The notes under the pieces were generated by a model. It saw only the letters and a program-made list of their open reading frames with translations. It did no database searches and was not told the DNA's origin. A stretch of DNA of 64,000 bases, from the NCBI GenBank assembly GCA_036346375.1, contig CM070502.1, positions 75,364,108 to 75,428,107 of the forward strand, in the 5' to 3' direction. Positions 42,001 to 53,997 of this stretch are shown here, one piece after another (positions within the stretch are counted from its first letter, which is position 1; the number at the start of each line of letters is the position of its first letter). The translations under genes and the position numbers were made by a program. Source of the DNA: Guadua angustifolia (Eukaryota; Streptophyta; Magnoliopsida; Poales; Poaceae).

Positions 42001-43976
42001 AACACAGCAAGAAACACACATATAACAGGAAAAAGATTAATGAGTTGGATGAAAATTTTTAGTTCATGGAATAAGAAAAGAAAGAAGTTCATCAAATATT
42101 GGACAGATCAACAGAAAGAATTACCTTTCCCTTGAATGATTTTGCTGCTTCCTTAAAGATGGGCAGAAATTTCGAAGACTCATTTGCAACAGCAAATAGT
42201 AAAATCTGATTTGAAAAAAGAACACAGAAGCTGAGTAAAGGAAGAACACATGGTCCAACAATGTGAGAAAATGTAGAGAAGAGATCCCATGGCAGACAAA
42301 CATAACATGCCTGCTTCTTGATTGGATTATCAAAAATGGAAGGAGCAGTTTCCTGTGTAAGGGTGATGACCAATGGAAGCTTGTTTGCAGATACAAAATC
42401 TGCAACGGCAGATGCTCTGAATTCACCATCTGCATGATACACAATCCATTATATCCAATCCAACAGTCAATCCCTGCAAAAAAAAAAGTGAAGAAAAGGC
42501 TGCTTCTGAAAGCTATGGCAACTTTGAGACGAAGATACCATAGAAGGTCAACTTCTCCTCCTCTTTCTTCAGCAAGACTAAAGACGGGCGCTTTGCTGAC
42601 GGGTCAATGTGGAAAAGCTTAGCTACATCAGGATTGGAAGTCTGGTAAAAGTTGACAGTATCTTCCAGCCTTGAAGCAGCAGAAAGCTCATTACTGTGCG
42701 CACCCTATAGCATTTGAAAAGAGGACAGCATAATTAATATAGTCTGCAAGAACTAAACATACAGGTGCATCTTCAACCACAACTCCTTTTTGCTCTTTCA
42801 AGTTATTATTCGACCATTACGGTTTGTTCTCAATACATGGAAACAAAGCATGCAAGTTCTAACTTGTAACCATCGATATTTACCTATCGAATACAGAAAC
42901 AGGGCGTGGACTGTTGCACTGAGAAAAATAGCTGCAATGTATTTTGGGTTTGAAATGGATTATTTCAGCATTTCTTAACCAATGAAGGGCTTGAAACAGG
43001 GCGTGGACTGTTGCACTGAGAAAAATAGCTGCAATGTATTTTGGGTTTAAAATGGATTATTTCAGCATTTCTTAACCAATGAAGGGCTTGAAGAAGTTTA
43101 GTATAAGTTTTTTGTTTGTTGCCCAAAGTGTAGGATTTGAAACGGGACAATGACTTAGGATTCCCCGGAGAGAGAGAGAGAGAGAGCAGGGCACCTACCG
43201 ATAGGGAGTCGAGGAGGGCAAGAACGGCCTTGTCCTCCCCCGTGAGTATCTTCTCGGCCTCGTCGACGGCGGTGATGTTGTGCACCCCGGGCCCCAGCTT
43301 CTTGTTGATCCACGCAACGATGGCCTCCCTGGAACAAAATTAGGAAAGAAATCCAGAGTTTAGTAAATAAGGGAAAAGGAAATCGGTATGGGATGGGATC
43401 AATTCTGGGAGTAGGATCTGGAGATCTCATCCAGGATAGATGATAGTACAAGGAAGGAAAGAGAGAACCGGTTTACTTGGTTCTTGCGCCGGTGTAGTCC
43501 TTGGGGACGCCATCGATGAAGAAAAGGATGGTGGGGAATCCTTGGACGTCGTACTTTTGGGCGAGATCAGTGTCCTCGGTGGCGTCGACCTTGGTGAGGG
43601 CGACGTCCTGGGGTTGGAGGGCGAGCTGGGAGGCGGCGGCTGCGTAGTCCGGGGCGAGCGCCTGGCAGTGGCCGCACCAGGGGGCGTAGAACTCAACCAT
43701 GACGTGGCGGCGGGTGGCGAGGAAGTCGGAGAAGTTGGCGGCGGTGAGGAGGACGACGTGGGTCTCATCGATTAGTTGTTGTTGGTCGTGGTGGTCTGTG
43801 TCGGCGAAGAGATCGTCGTCGTCGTCGGGGGAGCCCTCTTGGAGCCATCCGTCGGGGTCGTTGGCGGGGATGTCGTCGGCGTTGTCGATGAGGTACTCAA
43901 GGTCATCGTCGGAGGCGAGGAGGAAGGGGGCGGCGAGGAGGAGGAGGAGGAGAAAGAGGAGAGATCTGGGGGACAT
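39070..43976 (-). CDS. PDIL1-4: Protein disulfide isomerase-like, PDIL1-4 type, 12 exons
   Basis: ER-lumen oxidoreductase that forms and reshuffles disulfides in secretory proteins. Exons (minus strand, 5' to 3'): 43477-43976, 43199-43328, 42539-42704, 42311-42429, 42125-42205, 41870-41956, 41652-41726, 41375-41443, 41215-41295, 41007-41141, 39993-40049, 39070-39249. They sum to 1680 bp, 559 residues plus stop, with all phases closing and no internal stop. Signal peptide at 1-21 (MSPRSLLFLLLLLLAAPFLL), acidic stretch at 23-60, domain a with WCGHC (Cys101/Cys104) and cis-Pro148, b and b' domains, domain a' with WCGHC (Cys442/Cys445) and cis-Pro486, C-terminal KDEL (556-559). Likely N-glycosylation at Asn81 and Asn184. 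The upstream in-frame extension has no ATG, so 43976 is the start. The intron after exon 4 has a GC donor. The length is close to that of rice PDIL1-4. Confidence 0.92.
40107..40126. repeat. (TA)n microsatellite in a PDI intron
   Basis: Uninterrupted TA dinucleotides directly left of a GGAAAAA-type repeat element. Confidence 0.9.
40127..40440 (+). mobile_element. GGAAAAA-type (TA)n-associated repeat in PDI intron 10
   Basis: Starts GGAAAAAAAAAATTTACTCC after (TA)n. It shares CTAAACGAACCTGAAATAC and ACTCATATACTAATTATAAG with the copy at 37219. Internal CCTCTGAAA..TACTACCTAA words repeat. Right end approximate. It lies in the large intron between exons 10 and 11 and does not touch a splice site. 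Confidence 0.6.
42896..43089. repeat. 97-bp tandem duplication in a PDI intron
   Basis: GAAACAGGGCGTGGACTGTT starts at 42896 and 42993. The two 97-bp units differ at about one base (TTTGAAATGG versus TTTAAAATGG). It lies in the intron between exons 2 and 3. Confidence 0.9.
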
Positions 43977-44300
43977 GGTGGAATCGCAGAGCTGGAATTG
44001 GATGGAACGCAAGGCCAAGGCGAGGGTCTCACCTCTCAGTCTCACCTCTGTAGGGAAGAGTCCAGAGTCCACTCCAGTCAGTCCACGCTACTCTAGTCCG
44101 GTCCGGTGCGCTCCGACTCCGATCCGAGGGTCGGGTCGGGTCTGGTCTGGTCTGGTCTGGTCTGTTCCAAAAGAGATCGCCCCCCGAGAAGCGCGGAGCG
44201 CGTGAGCGTGACTCGACTCCGGCGCGTACGGTGCGGTGCGTCTCTTCGGATTATAAATCTTTTCAAAAAGTCCACGCTCGCCGCGCACATCACCGGCCGA
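43977..44300 (-). promoter_or_regulatory. PDI gene leader and core promoter
   Basis: Minus strand upstream of the start codon. A TATA-like TTTATAAT lies near 44251-44258, about 275 bp before the ATG, so a leader of about 245 bp is likely. The leader contains a pentanucleotide repeat (GGTCT, five units, 44137-44163). I did not find a clear ER-stress element of the CCAAT-N9-CCACG type. Confidence 0.45.
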
Positions 44301-46150
44301 AATTTTTTTACCACAATAGTCTTTCTGTATTCTGTAAAATTTCAAATTGTACCTCAAATTAAAATATTAAATTGCCAAATTACTTTCTGCATTTATTATG
44401 GATTTCAGAATTTTCTGCTTTTAAGAAAAAGCCCTTTTTCAATTTCTAGTTGCAATCTCTGAATTTTTTAATTTATTCAGAACTATATACTATCTAAAAA
44501 TATTTTATTTGGGCTCTAAATAATTTAAAGTGTCTCTCCAAAAACAATTATGAATTTTTGAGCTAAGTTGCTATTTTTGCAAAATCAAATACTGCATGTT
44601 GTATTAATATCCGTAGCAATAAAAGAATTCTAGAGAAAAAACTAGAATGGCTAAAATTCTGAAATTTTTACACAAACACTAGTGCCACGTTAGGACCATC
44701 CACAAAACGTTCAATAAATTTTGGATCACCGTAGCTATGCTTAAAAATTTGAACAAGGATTTTGATCAAAACCAAATTTCAAAAACACCTCTCTTCTCAT
44801 TGACAACCTGAGCCTACGCATCAGCCCTCCCTCTCGCTAACACGCCGGTCCCACCTGCATCTCTCCAAGCCATTTTCACTTGCAGTTTTTTCTTGAGTGA
44901 ATGCATCACTTCACCAATACTCCTCTCTCCCTATTGCTAGCAAGCCTAGCCCACCTACAATCTTTTTCTTTCCACCTATAATAAATTTTGCTAGCATGCT
45001 TAGTTTTGAATAAGACATTTTTAGTAAGATATAACAAGTGTAATACTTAGCATTAGTTTCAAAACTAAAAGCAAAACCACTCAAAAGATTAAATGTAAAA
45101 CCTAGAGTTCAACCTACTCAACACTTTGGGGACTTTAGAAGTGCATACAAGGCCCTTCGAGCTTATTTTTCATTTACTGCAAATTTTCTTTATGATCTTA
45201 AAAGACATAGTGGGGTGCAAATGTTTGACATTATTTACATTTTTTACCCACTTATGTTTTTTTAAAAGTATAATTGACTCAAATCATATTCGACCACCTC
45301 AAGAAAAACTCTTAAGAGGATGGTCTCGGTCATACACGACACATTTCAAGTTCATCCCACGTACAATGGGATGTTGTCTTATGAATGCGAGGTGCTGAGT
45401 CTAATATGTACAAAAAGAGTCAAATTTTCTTGCTTTCATTTTAGCATCTATGAGCAAATGAAGGACTCAGGTATAGATCAAACTAGTTTCACTTAAGTTG
45501 CTATAGGGACTCTAGAGAGCTTTAAAATTTTACAAATCATGGCAAATACCCCTAGAGAAGAAACTTAGCAAGTAAAAGTAACATGTTTCATCAAGTTTTT
45601 CTTATAAAGCTCATCATTTTTTTAAAATTTTAGCAAACTTAGCAAGATATATGAACTTGGACATATCTAAGTTAGTGATTTTCTTCAAATGATGTAGCAT
45701 GGTGTATAGCATGATGAATAGCTCATGTGCATAATAGTCAAAGCTCATAAAATGAAAAATAAGAACTATATGCAATGCATGAAATAGATTCTTAAACTCC
45801 CCCTCAACACGTGATTCAAATTTAAGCACAAATCTACTTCAAGTTGAGTTTTTGTCAAAATTAAACTTAAGAAAGGTCCAAAAGAACTCAATTAAAACTA
45901 GAACCACATAGTGAAGAGAAGAAATTAAGAAACTACGATTGGATGGCTATAAAGCAAAGAGAAGACAATGAAAAACACTACGACTCAGACTCGCTCTCAT
46001 CTTTCCCAAGGAACTCTAGAATTTTAGCCAAAAGCACCCAGAGAAGGCAAAAGAAGGAAAATGCTAGAAGAAAACATGTAATACATAATATACATACCAG
46101 CTCCCCCTCACAATAAGCTGTAAGGGCACACCGCTCCAAGCTCACTTCTA
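44301..46150 (-). other. AT-rich remnant sequence, probably retrotransposon 3' regions
   Basis: No gene. On the minus strand, purine tracts GTGAGGGGGAGCTGG (near 46105) and GTTGAGGGGGAGTTT (near 45800) look like Copia polypurine tracts downstream of the pol fragment at 46189-46915. The stretch 44660-44900 resembles a degraded LTR (long A/T-rich runs, then CCGGTCCCACCTGC-type sequence). No intact ends were found. Confidence 0.4.
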
Positions 46151-46188
46151 AAGGCAACAAACTTAGAACTATCCAAAGACTTGGTAAA

Positions 46189-46915
46189 GATATCAGCTAT
46201 CTGAAGGTCACTCTCTATAAACTGGAGCGCGATATTCTTCTTCTCCATATGGTCTCTAAGTGATATCTAACATCAATGTGCTTGATCCTAGAGTGTTGTA
46301 CTGGGTTTTTTACAATGCAAATAGCAGAGGTGTTGTCACAGAAAAGTGAAACACTTCCTATTTCCAACCCAAAGTCCCATAAGGTCGATTTCATCCAGAG
46401 CACCTGACTACAACAACTAGTTGCAGTTACATACTCGGCCTTAGCGGTAGACTATGCAACTCTGGACTGCTTTCTAGATGACCAAGAGACAAGAGAAGTG
46501 CCAATGAATTGGCAAATGCCAGAAGTGCTCTTCCTATCTATCCTACAGCCAGCAAAGTCTACGTCGGAAAAGACTCTAAGAGACAGACAAGAAGAGGAAG
46601 AGTACCAAATAACATAATCAATAGTAGTTCGAAGGTACCAAAAAATGCGCTTCACCACCTAGCAGTGAGAGACGTGAGGGGAAGCCTAAAATTGAGCGCA
46701 TATACACACAGCAAAGTGTATGTCCTATCTCGAGGTAGTGAGATACAAGAGAGAGCCGATCATGCTTCTGAACTCCTTTTGATCAGTAGGCTCACCATCC
46801 CCATCAAGCTCGAGGACAACAGAGGTGGCCATAGGTGTCATCACAGATTTCCTATCAAACATATTGAAATGCCTTAGGAGGTCTCGAGTGTACTTGCCTT
46901 GATGCAAGAAAGTGC
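46189..46915 (-). pseudogene. Antisense Copia pol fragment (reverse transcriptase end and RNase H)
   Basis: Minus-strand pieces in order: STFLHQGKYTRDLLRHFNMF, FRSMIGSLLYLTTSR, then RNase H (FSDVDFAGCRIDRKSTSGI; SWSSRKQSRVA followed by a TAG) and CDNTSAICIVKNPVQHSRIK. It is cut at 46915, where a Gypsy-like LTR begins, so that element probably inserted into it. Integrase, protease and gag are absent. Confidence 0.85.
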
Positions 46916-49900
46916 TGTCGAAGGTTAGTGATCGACAACACATTTATGTTCGGGTACCTTCGAGATATGCAAGATCAAGTACGCAATTAGAAACACACAA
47001 TGTAGACAAGTTTCGGCCTCGTCAATAAGTAATACCCTACTCCTGTGTCGGCGGTGACTAAGATCGTTGAAGAGGTTACAGATTACAAGGAAGAACTTTC
47101 TTTGGGGATGGCTAAACTATGGCTTGTATATGGCTATGCTAAATCGCTAAGGGTCATAATAGTTCCTTCTGGCTTTTGGTGGGCTCCTCGCGGACTTGTT
47201 CCTAGACGACATCCTCCCTGGTCCTTATATAGTAGCTGGAGTATCGAATCGTAGTCGATGAGGAGTCCTGTTGCCGTTATTATCCCCGTATCACATCTGA
47301 GTTCCCATAACCGTCGGGTGTATTCGAGTAGATCTCCTTGTATCGGGAGTAGGATTGGAACTTCCCCTGCAGGGGGATATCCTTTTCGCGTATACCTTAT
47401 CCCGCAGACTCGGGCTAGAGATACATAGAATATCCTGATACTGGTAAGTATGTACGTGACGTGATTTCTGACTTTATGGTGCATGCCCATATCCCATATT
47501 TGGATATTCAATAGTAGCCTCCGAACTTTGCTCAGCGGAGGGTCTGTTGAGTGCTTGGTCGATTACCGCTAAACTTAGTTTGGTCGAGTAATGCCTCGAC
47601 TGCTTCTGGTCGAATACTTCGAGCGAGTTAGGAATCGCTAAGTATCGAGTAGGTTGTGCAGGGTCGAGCACCCTACGGCAAGCCTAACTCGAGTATTTAG
47701 GGTAACCTTGCACTGCCTGGTATTGGCCAGTCAACCTGACTCTGAGCGGAGTTGGAACTGTTGTCAGAGATTCTGAACGTTGAGCAGTTGGAGCATTTGT
47801 TGCCTGCGTCTAAGGCGCTACGGCGAATGCGGCGTTATCATTCCGCTTTTTTCGATGATCAATGTGTCGTACAGCAGGAAACGAACCGTTGTGCCTATAC
47901 ACCTTTTGGCTTATAAATTCCTGAATTCAGAACTGTAGCCATTTCATTCCTTTGCTTTCAGCCTTCCTCTTGAAGCCTCCGTCCCGTCTCCTTGAGCCCT
48001 TGCGCTTCTGTGTCCTGAGAGTTTCCTCTTCCCTGTTCTAATGGCTTCTGGTTCTTCCGCCAACCCCAAGGTTGTCGCCTCAAAGAAAGAGGTCATGGCA
48101 GAGCCCATCGAAGGACCGACCTTCAGCGATGAAACTTATCAGCATGTGTAGTAGATGTCCATCGTGATGGAGAAACGCTTGGTGGAGCTGGAGAAGGGCG
48201 GCCTTATTCCTCCTCGAGCGTTCTTCCATTGGAGACCTTCTGCTGGTGAGGACTATCCGACTCCTAAGGACGAGGATGAAACTGTCGTTTTTGAGTCCTT
48301 TTTCCGTGGTGGCCTCAGCTTTCCCTCTTCCAAATTTCTACTTGATGTTATGAACTTCTACGGAATTCAGCTTTTTCACCTGAGCTCCAATTCTATCACA
48401 ATGCTCAGTGTCTTTGCTCATCTTTGTGAGGCTTTCCTGGGCATCCGACCCAACCTCAACTTGTTCCGCCATTTCTACTGTCTGAAAAGGATGACCAAGA
48501 ATGAGGTCATCAGAGGCGTTGGCTTTCATCTCTGCAACGGTGTCGCTAGTGCTTATATTCCGGTGCTGGTAACTTCTTCCTGGCAATCGGACTGAAAAAA
48601 GCGGTAGTTCTATATTACCTCACCGGACACGGTTAACTTTCCGTTGTCTTACCGACCTTCTTTCCCGGCCTTTTCCCAGCTCTGGACGAAAGTCCCTCCT
48701 TCGACAGCGCGGAATGCATGCTACGTCGAGAAGATCAAGCTAAGGAAAAGGGGTCTCTCTAGGTGGCATGTCGCCCGAGACTTCTTGACGCGGCAATAGA
48801 GTCCGCTAAAATATCGGGACCATCTGGCATGAGAGTACTTTGGAGTCGATGACGCGACCAGAGATTCTTCCGAAGGTAAATGACATTGATTTCTTTTGTC
48901 GCTCTTCCTTTTTTGCCGTGAGTAGTGGCTAACAAACCGCTTTACTAACTAACAATCTTGTCAGATGCAAATATTTCTGTTCGATTGTGCAAAATTTTTC
49001 ATGGATCATCACCTGGCCCCTGCAGCATAGAGGTCTACTCTCTTGCCAACCCTCGACCGGAGGTATGTATGGAGCACTTACCACTGTTGCCGCATTGAGG
49101 CAATTATCAGGACTTAACTCCTTTTACCTTTTTCAGGAGGTCGAGCGTGACAAGCACAGCGAACCGCTTGAGGAGGCCACGGAGCTAGACGATGAACCTA
49201 CTCGAGATGGCAAGCATGCATCGAGCGCAGGCCTTGCTGATGCGGGCTTGTCCGCGAAGGACACGATGCTTGCCCTAGCCTTCGGTGAGGTTGAGGTATC
49301 TCAGGTGCAGGAGGTGGCGGGTTCTCCTCGACCAGAGAGTCCAGCGTCACCATCACCTCCACCGCCATCAAAACGTCACCGGGTATTGGGAACTTCCGAT
49401 CAGGTGACATTTAATCGATCACTCAGGTGTTATGAGATCGTTGCTAACGTAATTCGACAACTCTTGGAGGAACAGCGGGACACCTTGGTTGCTGACGTGC
49501 AACGTTTGGCTGCGGCTCCGTAGGCGTCGCCCCAAAAAGATCCTTCGTCGACCGAGATAGTCGAAAAGGTAGAATGACTATTACCGATTAATTACCATGT
49601 TGGTAGTCCGAACCACTTGCTAATAATTACCTTGCGTGAGCAGGCTGCTTCTTCGGTCGCTAATCTACCGGCACCACCGCCCCCACTAGCTGGGCCGATT
49701 GAAAGGGCGGCCACCGTGGCCGAGTTGTTGCCAAAAAAATCTCGCTCGCGGCGCGGTTTGAGAGTGGTATTGAAAACAAAGAGGTAGGATCACTTATTCG
49801 TTGCTCTCATGTGCCTTTATCTCCTTGGAAGACATCATATGAGAGCTCTTTTGCAGGAAGGGCACGCCTGACAGCACCATCGAGGGCGCCACTGATGACT

Positions 49901-50516
49901 CCTTGCCGCCACCAACAAGCGATCGAACCGGTTTGGTGGCACCTCATTGCCACTGAAAACGTTGCCGCAACCTCGATGCTACGTTGCCACCGCTCCATGC
50001 CGGCCGTGCCGCACTGGCATCCACGTCTGCGCCATGTGACCACCTGGCCGGCGCCATCGTCGCCCACATTGCCTCTCGCCGTTAACCTTCGTGGTCGCCA
50101 CATTAGCCATAGCCACCGCGTGGCGTCCACGTTAGCAGGGCCGCCACGTCACTCTTGGTGCTCCCGGTCCACCGCGAGCCAAGCCACTCACATGTGAGCC
50201 CCACGTGTCGGTGGAAATTCTTTTTCTTTTTATTCTTTTTCAGAAAAATCCAAAAATTCCAGCCAATCAGATTGCGCCACATGTCAGCCCTTTTTTATTT
50301 TCTCCGATTTTTGGATCCGAGGAACTTCCAGGAGCCCGTTCTCCTTCGTTCGAGCTTCGATTCTAGTTATTCAAATTTCTAAATTCATGATCTACTTTCC
50401 AGTACCATTATTTTTCATTTTTGAATTTTATTTGAATTTGTTTTATTTATTTATTCTCGTTTCATGTGTAGACGACGCAGTCGAAGCTCAGTCGAACCAG
50501 CAGTTGGATATGATTG
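46916..50516 (+). mobile_element. Tat-like Gypsy element fragment with Transposase_28 gag region
   Basis: Begins TGTCGAAGGTTAGTGATCG at the break in the Copia fragment. An LTR-like region follows: TTTCGGCCTCGTCAATAAG, TAATACCCTACTCCTGTGT, a TTATAAAT box at 47911, then the gag ATG at 48041. The coding part is multi-exon. No polymerase is present; the sequence grades near 49800-50500 into LTR-like DNA and then meets a solo LTR. The Tat-like lineage assignment rests on the Transposase_28 domain and LTR phrases, so it is an inference. Confidence 0.55.
48041..49800 (+). pseudogene. Transposase_28 (putative gypsy-type) ORF, copy 1
   Basis: The ATG at 48041 opens MASGSSANPKVVASKKEV; two consecutive TAG codons (48149-48154) interrupt it and the same frame resumes at 48155. 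It contains the family core FFRGGLSFPSSKFLLDVMNF, YGIQLFHLSSNSITMLSVF and AHLCEAFLGIRPNLNLFRHF. Later pieces (WHVARDFLTRQ; CKIFHGSSPGPCSIEVYS) are in other frames. An intron with donor GAG/GTATGT (about 49060) and acceptor TTTTTCAG (about 49137) leads to an acidic, Pro-rich exon (to 49521). The role in the element is gag-like or accessory. Confidence 0.7.
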
Positions 50517-52002
50517 TGTTAGGGAACGGGTAGACTACTCTAGCAAAAAAAAATTTCTACCACGTAACCAAAAGACCACTGCAAGTTATAGTCATAGAAT
50601 TTTCACTAGACGCGCAGACCCAATGTAGCGCGGTGGTGCAGATGTAGTCGTACTAGCCTCGTGCCTCCTCCAACAGCTTCTTATGAGCATCGCTGGTTGT
50701 GGGTCGTCCTAGCATTGAAGCTTTGCAACAACGCCTCCAAGGTATTCAAACGTATGGGGCGGGAACACCACGTGCTGGAGTACTAGCGCCGATTGCGTTG
50801 TTCTAGGTGGAGGAGGGGTTGCGGCTAGGGTTTTAGAAATTCCAAATTCCTATTATTTCTTTTTGTATATATATTTCTCTTTCAAAACCACCACATCCTC
50901 TCTTTATATAGATGTCCCATGATGGATTTCAACCCTTAAAGTCCACTAGGAACTCTAATCCCATTATAACTCGGATTCCTATTTAAATTGTTTACAACCC
51001 TTTAAGTGTGCGACCCTATAGGTTCACGTGTACTTGGATATGGCTGGAGTATTTATATTGATCATTGGGTACTCCTACTCGATCATCGGGTACACCCACC
51101 TACTCGACCATTGAGTACTCCTACTCGATCATCGAGTATTCGACCAATAGTCGATAGCGGCCCCTAGCAGGATTTACCAACCCCCGAGTACATGTAAAGA
51201 TCAAACGAATCTCAACAATGTCCTATATGCATTTCCTTTTGCCTCACGATATTGGTCAAACCCAAGGCAAGTTGTTGTCATCCTTGTTTGGATGACTCGA
51301 CCACTCTTTCTCGATGTCATGACTCGGATTCCCCGAATGCATCGAGTTAACTCTTTAACTCAATGACTCAAGTAACTCTTTACTCGAGTAGCATGGCCAT
51401 GCATTTTCTGGAATCCGGCCACTCGAGAGGCCTAGAGATATCTCTCCCATTGTATGGAGGGGCAAATCCTATCTTGATCGACCACGCCTCATAGCATGTT
51501 TCATGACAAACCTGAAAGCCATCTTTATAACTACTCAGTTATGGAGTAGCATTTGACGACCCCTAAGTAAGCCATTACGCATCTTGAGAACATGTGGCAA
51601 TCTCAAATCGAAGGATATAGCATACATATCGCATCCGTGACCAGCTGATGATATGAAAGAATACAACGTTTTCGCAGTGTCTCATAGTAGGTCAATGTCC
51701 AACATCATGTTCTCTAACATGTGTCTATATTATTGGTTTGATATCTCCATATCTATGACCTGTGAAACGTGACCATCGATCAGTACATATGCTAGTCCAC
51801 TCATATGTGTCCTTATATGATTATCGACTAGGGACCCTTTTTAGAATTAACATCATAAAGATGAATATAGAGTTTCACAAACAAGTCACATACTTGTTTA
51901 ATCAATATCCATGATATTATTCAAAGAACAATGTCATAGTTTATGAACATTTATGGAAATATAATCATCTCTATGATTGTCTTCTAGGGCATATTTCCAA
52001 CA
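50517..52002 (-). mobile_element. Solo LTR, BARE/Angela-like Copia, reverse orientation
   Basis: Read on the minus strand it starts TGTTGGAAATATGCCCTAGA, the signature start of BARE-1/Angela-type LTRs, and ends ..CCCGTTCCCTAACA. The flanking pentamers GATTG (50512-50516) and GTTTG (52003-52007) match at 4 of 5 positions, consistent with an old target duplication. No internal sequence remains, so it arose by LTR recombination. Confidence 0.85.
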
Positions 52003-52070
52003 GTTTGTGTTATCATCGTTGTTTTCACTGTGTGTGCTAGCTTTTCCTGAACTAGCATGGTCATATACAG

Positions 52071-52122
52071 TGGGCTCATATTTGGAAATCTGGTCCCGAC
52101 ACGGATGTTGATGCCTGCCGAG
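52071..52122 (+). pseudogene. Exon-like remnant A of an unidentified gene
   Basis: 52 bp between acceptor TCATATACAG and donor CGAG/GTATGG. Reads WAHIWKSGPDTDVDACR plus one base. Its phase joins correctly to remnant B. The product was not recognised. Confidence 0.4.
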
Positions 52123-53649
52123 GTATGGTTAATGCTCCGTTTTGGTTGTTCAAAGATGGGTGATTGCAGCCTGTTTTTGTTAGGATTTATTTTTGTGCAT
52201 TAATTTTGGGATTAATAGTGTTCCAGCCCCATATGGCATCCTTTTCCCTTTACCCTTCTTTGTTGAACCTGTGTGATTTGGTCAAGCAGCTTGTTCATCT
52301 GATCCAAGAAAGTTCATTGCTTGGGAGTTATCCTACTATGTTTGTAGTTATCATCTTGTCATCCATTTTAGTCTAAGTTCCTGGTCTTGATTCGAAGTTA
52401 GACGAGCAGCTAATTGACATGTCTCAATCAAACACTTTTCCCTTATGAATATCTGATCCTAAATGTCAACATTTTTGTCATTACAGGACTGAAATAGGAC
52501 TCCAATGTGCATTGTGCAGGTTTGAAATAATAAAAGAAAATTTTGGCCAAATAGCAAGAGTATGTGCTTATATACTAGAGCTACAATGCTTCTGTTATCT
52601 TCCATTTAAGAAGATTTTATACAGATGCTTGATCATTTCGTGGTTAGATGCAAATTAGTTCCTCAACTTCTTATCTGCTTTTTCCTATGAAAAGAATTCT
52701 CATTTGCCTTTTAGGATGTTCGCATATACAATTGTATTTATTCTGACCTTGAAAGGTTTGTATTAGACATTTTAGCTTACTCCATTTCTAGCATCTCTTT
52801 ACACAAACTCTCTTTTTGTCCTAGGGATTTTACTGTTGCAGTTTTTTGGGTCCCAGAACAAAGCTTCGAAACCTGAGAAACAAAGACTTGTAGTCTATCC
52901 TAAAGTAATTTATTGTGTGGAAATTTATGAGGAAAGATATGGCTCTGTGAAAGTAATATGTTAAACTTTTAGTCACACATGCTTATTTTTAAGGTGAGGA
53001 CCATTCAAGAGAGATTTGGTTTGTGAGATTAAACTTCTTTGGATCTTGTGGAACAGTATTGAGTAAGTCCCAAGTTGTTGTGTCATGATATATGAACTCC
53101 TATTTGTGTCACATATTGCTTCTTCAATTGTTGGTTCTACATGCATGTATGTAGCTTTGTGGGGTTGTTACAATCACTTTATGTTTATGTCTCTACTCAC
53201 TAAGCGAAGGTATACAAATACAATGATCACATAGGTTAAAATGGCCTTGCACTCTGCGTTCATCATTGTATTTTTTTTTGTAATTATGTATTGCTTGTTT
53301 TCTCTTTTAGTCTTGTGGACTGTTTTCTCTTCATCAATCTATTTTGTCATTACCAAATACCAATAAGGAAAAATCACAACCACTTTTTATTTGTTTGCGC
53401 TTTTGTGGTGAAGGAAAGTACTCTGATTGGTAGCATGTGTTGTGACATTTGGAAACTTTGTTTTAGTTTACTGTATCAAATTCACTCAGTTGCATGCTTG
53501 AGTGATGTTAGTCACCATATTTTCTCTTGTTGTAGGAGCATACTGAATTCCTAAGGAAATACTACTTTCTTTCTTCTTAGTGCTACTTGTGCATCTTCAT
53601 CTCATAATTTTCTTCATCTATGGTTTGTGCGCTAACAAGTGACCCTCAG
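52123..53649 (+). other. Intron-like, T-rich stretch
   Basis: No coding signal over about 1.5 kb. T-rich composition typical of plant introns. It lies exactly between two phase-compatible exon-like remnants. Confidence 0.4.
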
Positions 53650-53710
53650 GGGTGGCGTGACATGTATGCCGCTTGTTCTAAGCTTAGGACAGACATAGCA
53701 AGTGAGAGAG
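53650..53710 (+). pseudogene. Exon-like remnant B of an unidentified gene
   Basis: 61 bp between acceptor GTGACCCTCAG and donor GAGAG/GTGCGA. After two bases that complete a Gly codon with remnant A it reads WRDMYAACSKLRTDIASER. A conserved-looking, charged helix; family unknown to me. Confidence 0.4.
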
Positions 53711-53997
53711 GTGCGATTTCTGTATGCAAATTAAGCTACTTTGAAGAGAAATACATATTTTTTACAAGCCATATTTTCTGGGACATATAGTATTTAATTA
53801 ATCATTATAAACAGCAAGCGTAATACTTATCACATACTCACATGTTGCTGAGGTTGGTGCTGCAACAAAACTAAGTAGATTGAGAGCTATTGAAACATGG
53901 TTAGCTCTTTCTAATTTTATTTGCACTACGAGTCTGAAAGTCGCATGTCTTTGTTACTAAAAGTCGCATGTCTCCGTTATCTCTATAGGTTTCTATC
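53711..53997. other. Spacer, nothing recognised
   Basis: AT-rich. Includes two copies of AAGTCGCATGTCT (about 53939 and 53960) just before the next Gypsy-like sequence. Confidence 0.4.

Noticed and set aside
43977..44072. In-frame upstream extension of the PDI protein
   Set aside because: No ATG is present in it, and it would bury the signal peptide at 43976.
43440..44205. Plus-strand ORFs over the first PDI exon
   Set aside because: Antisense shadows of a GC-rich exon; the minus strand has the signal peptide and WCGHC.
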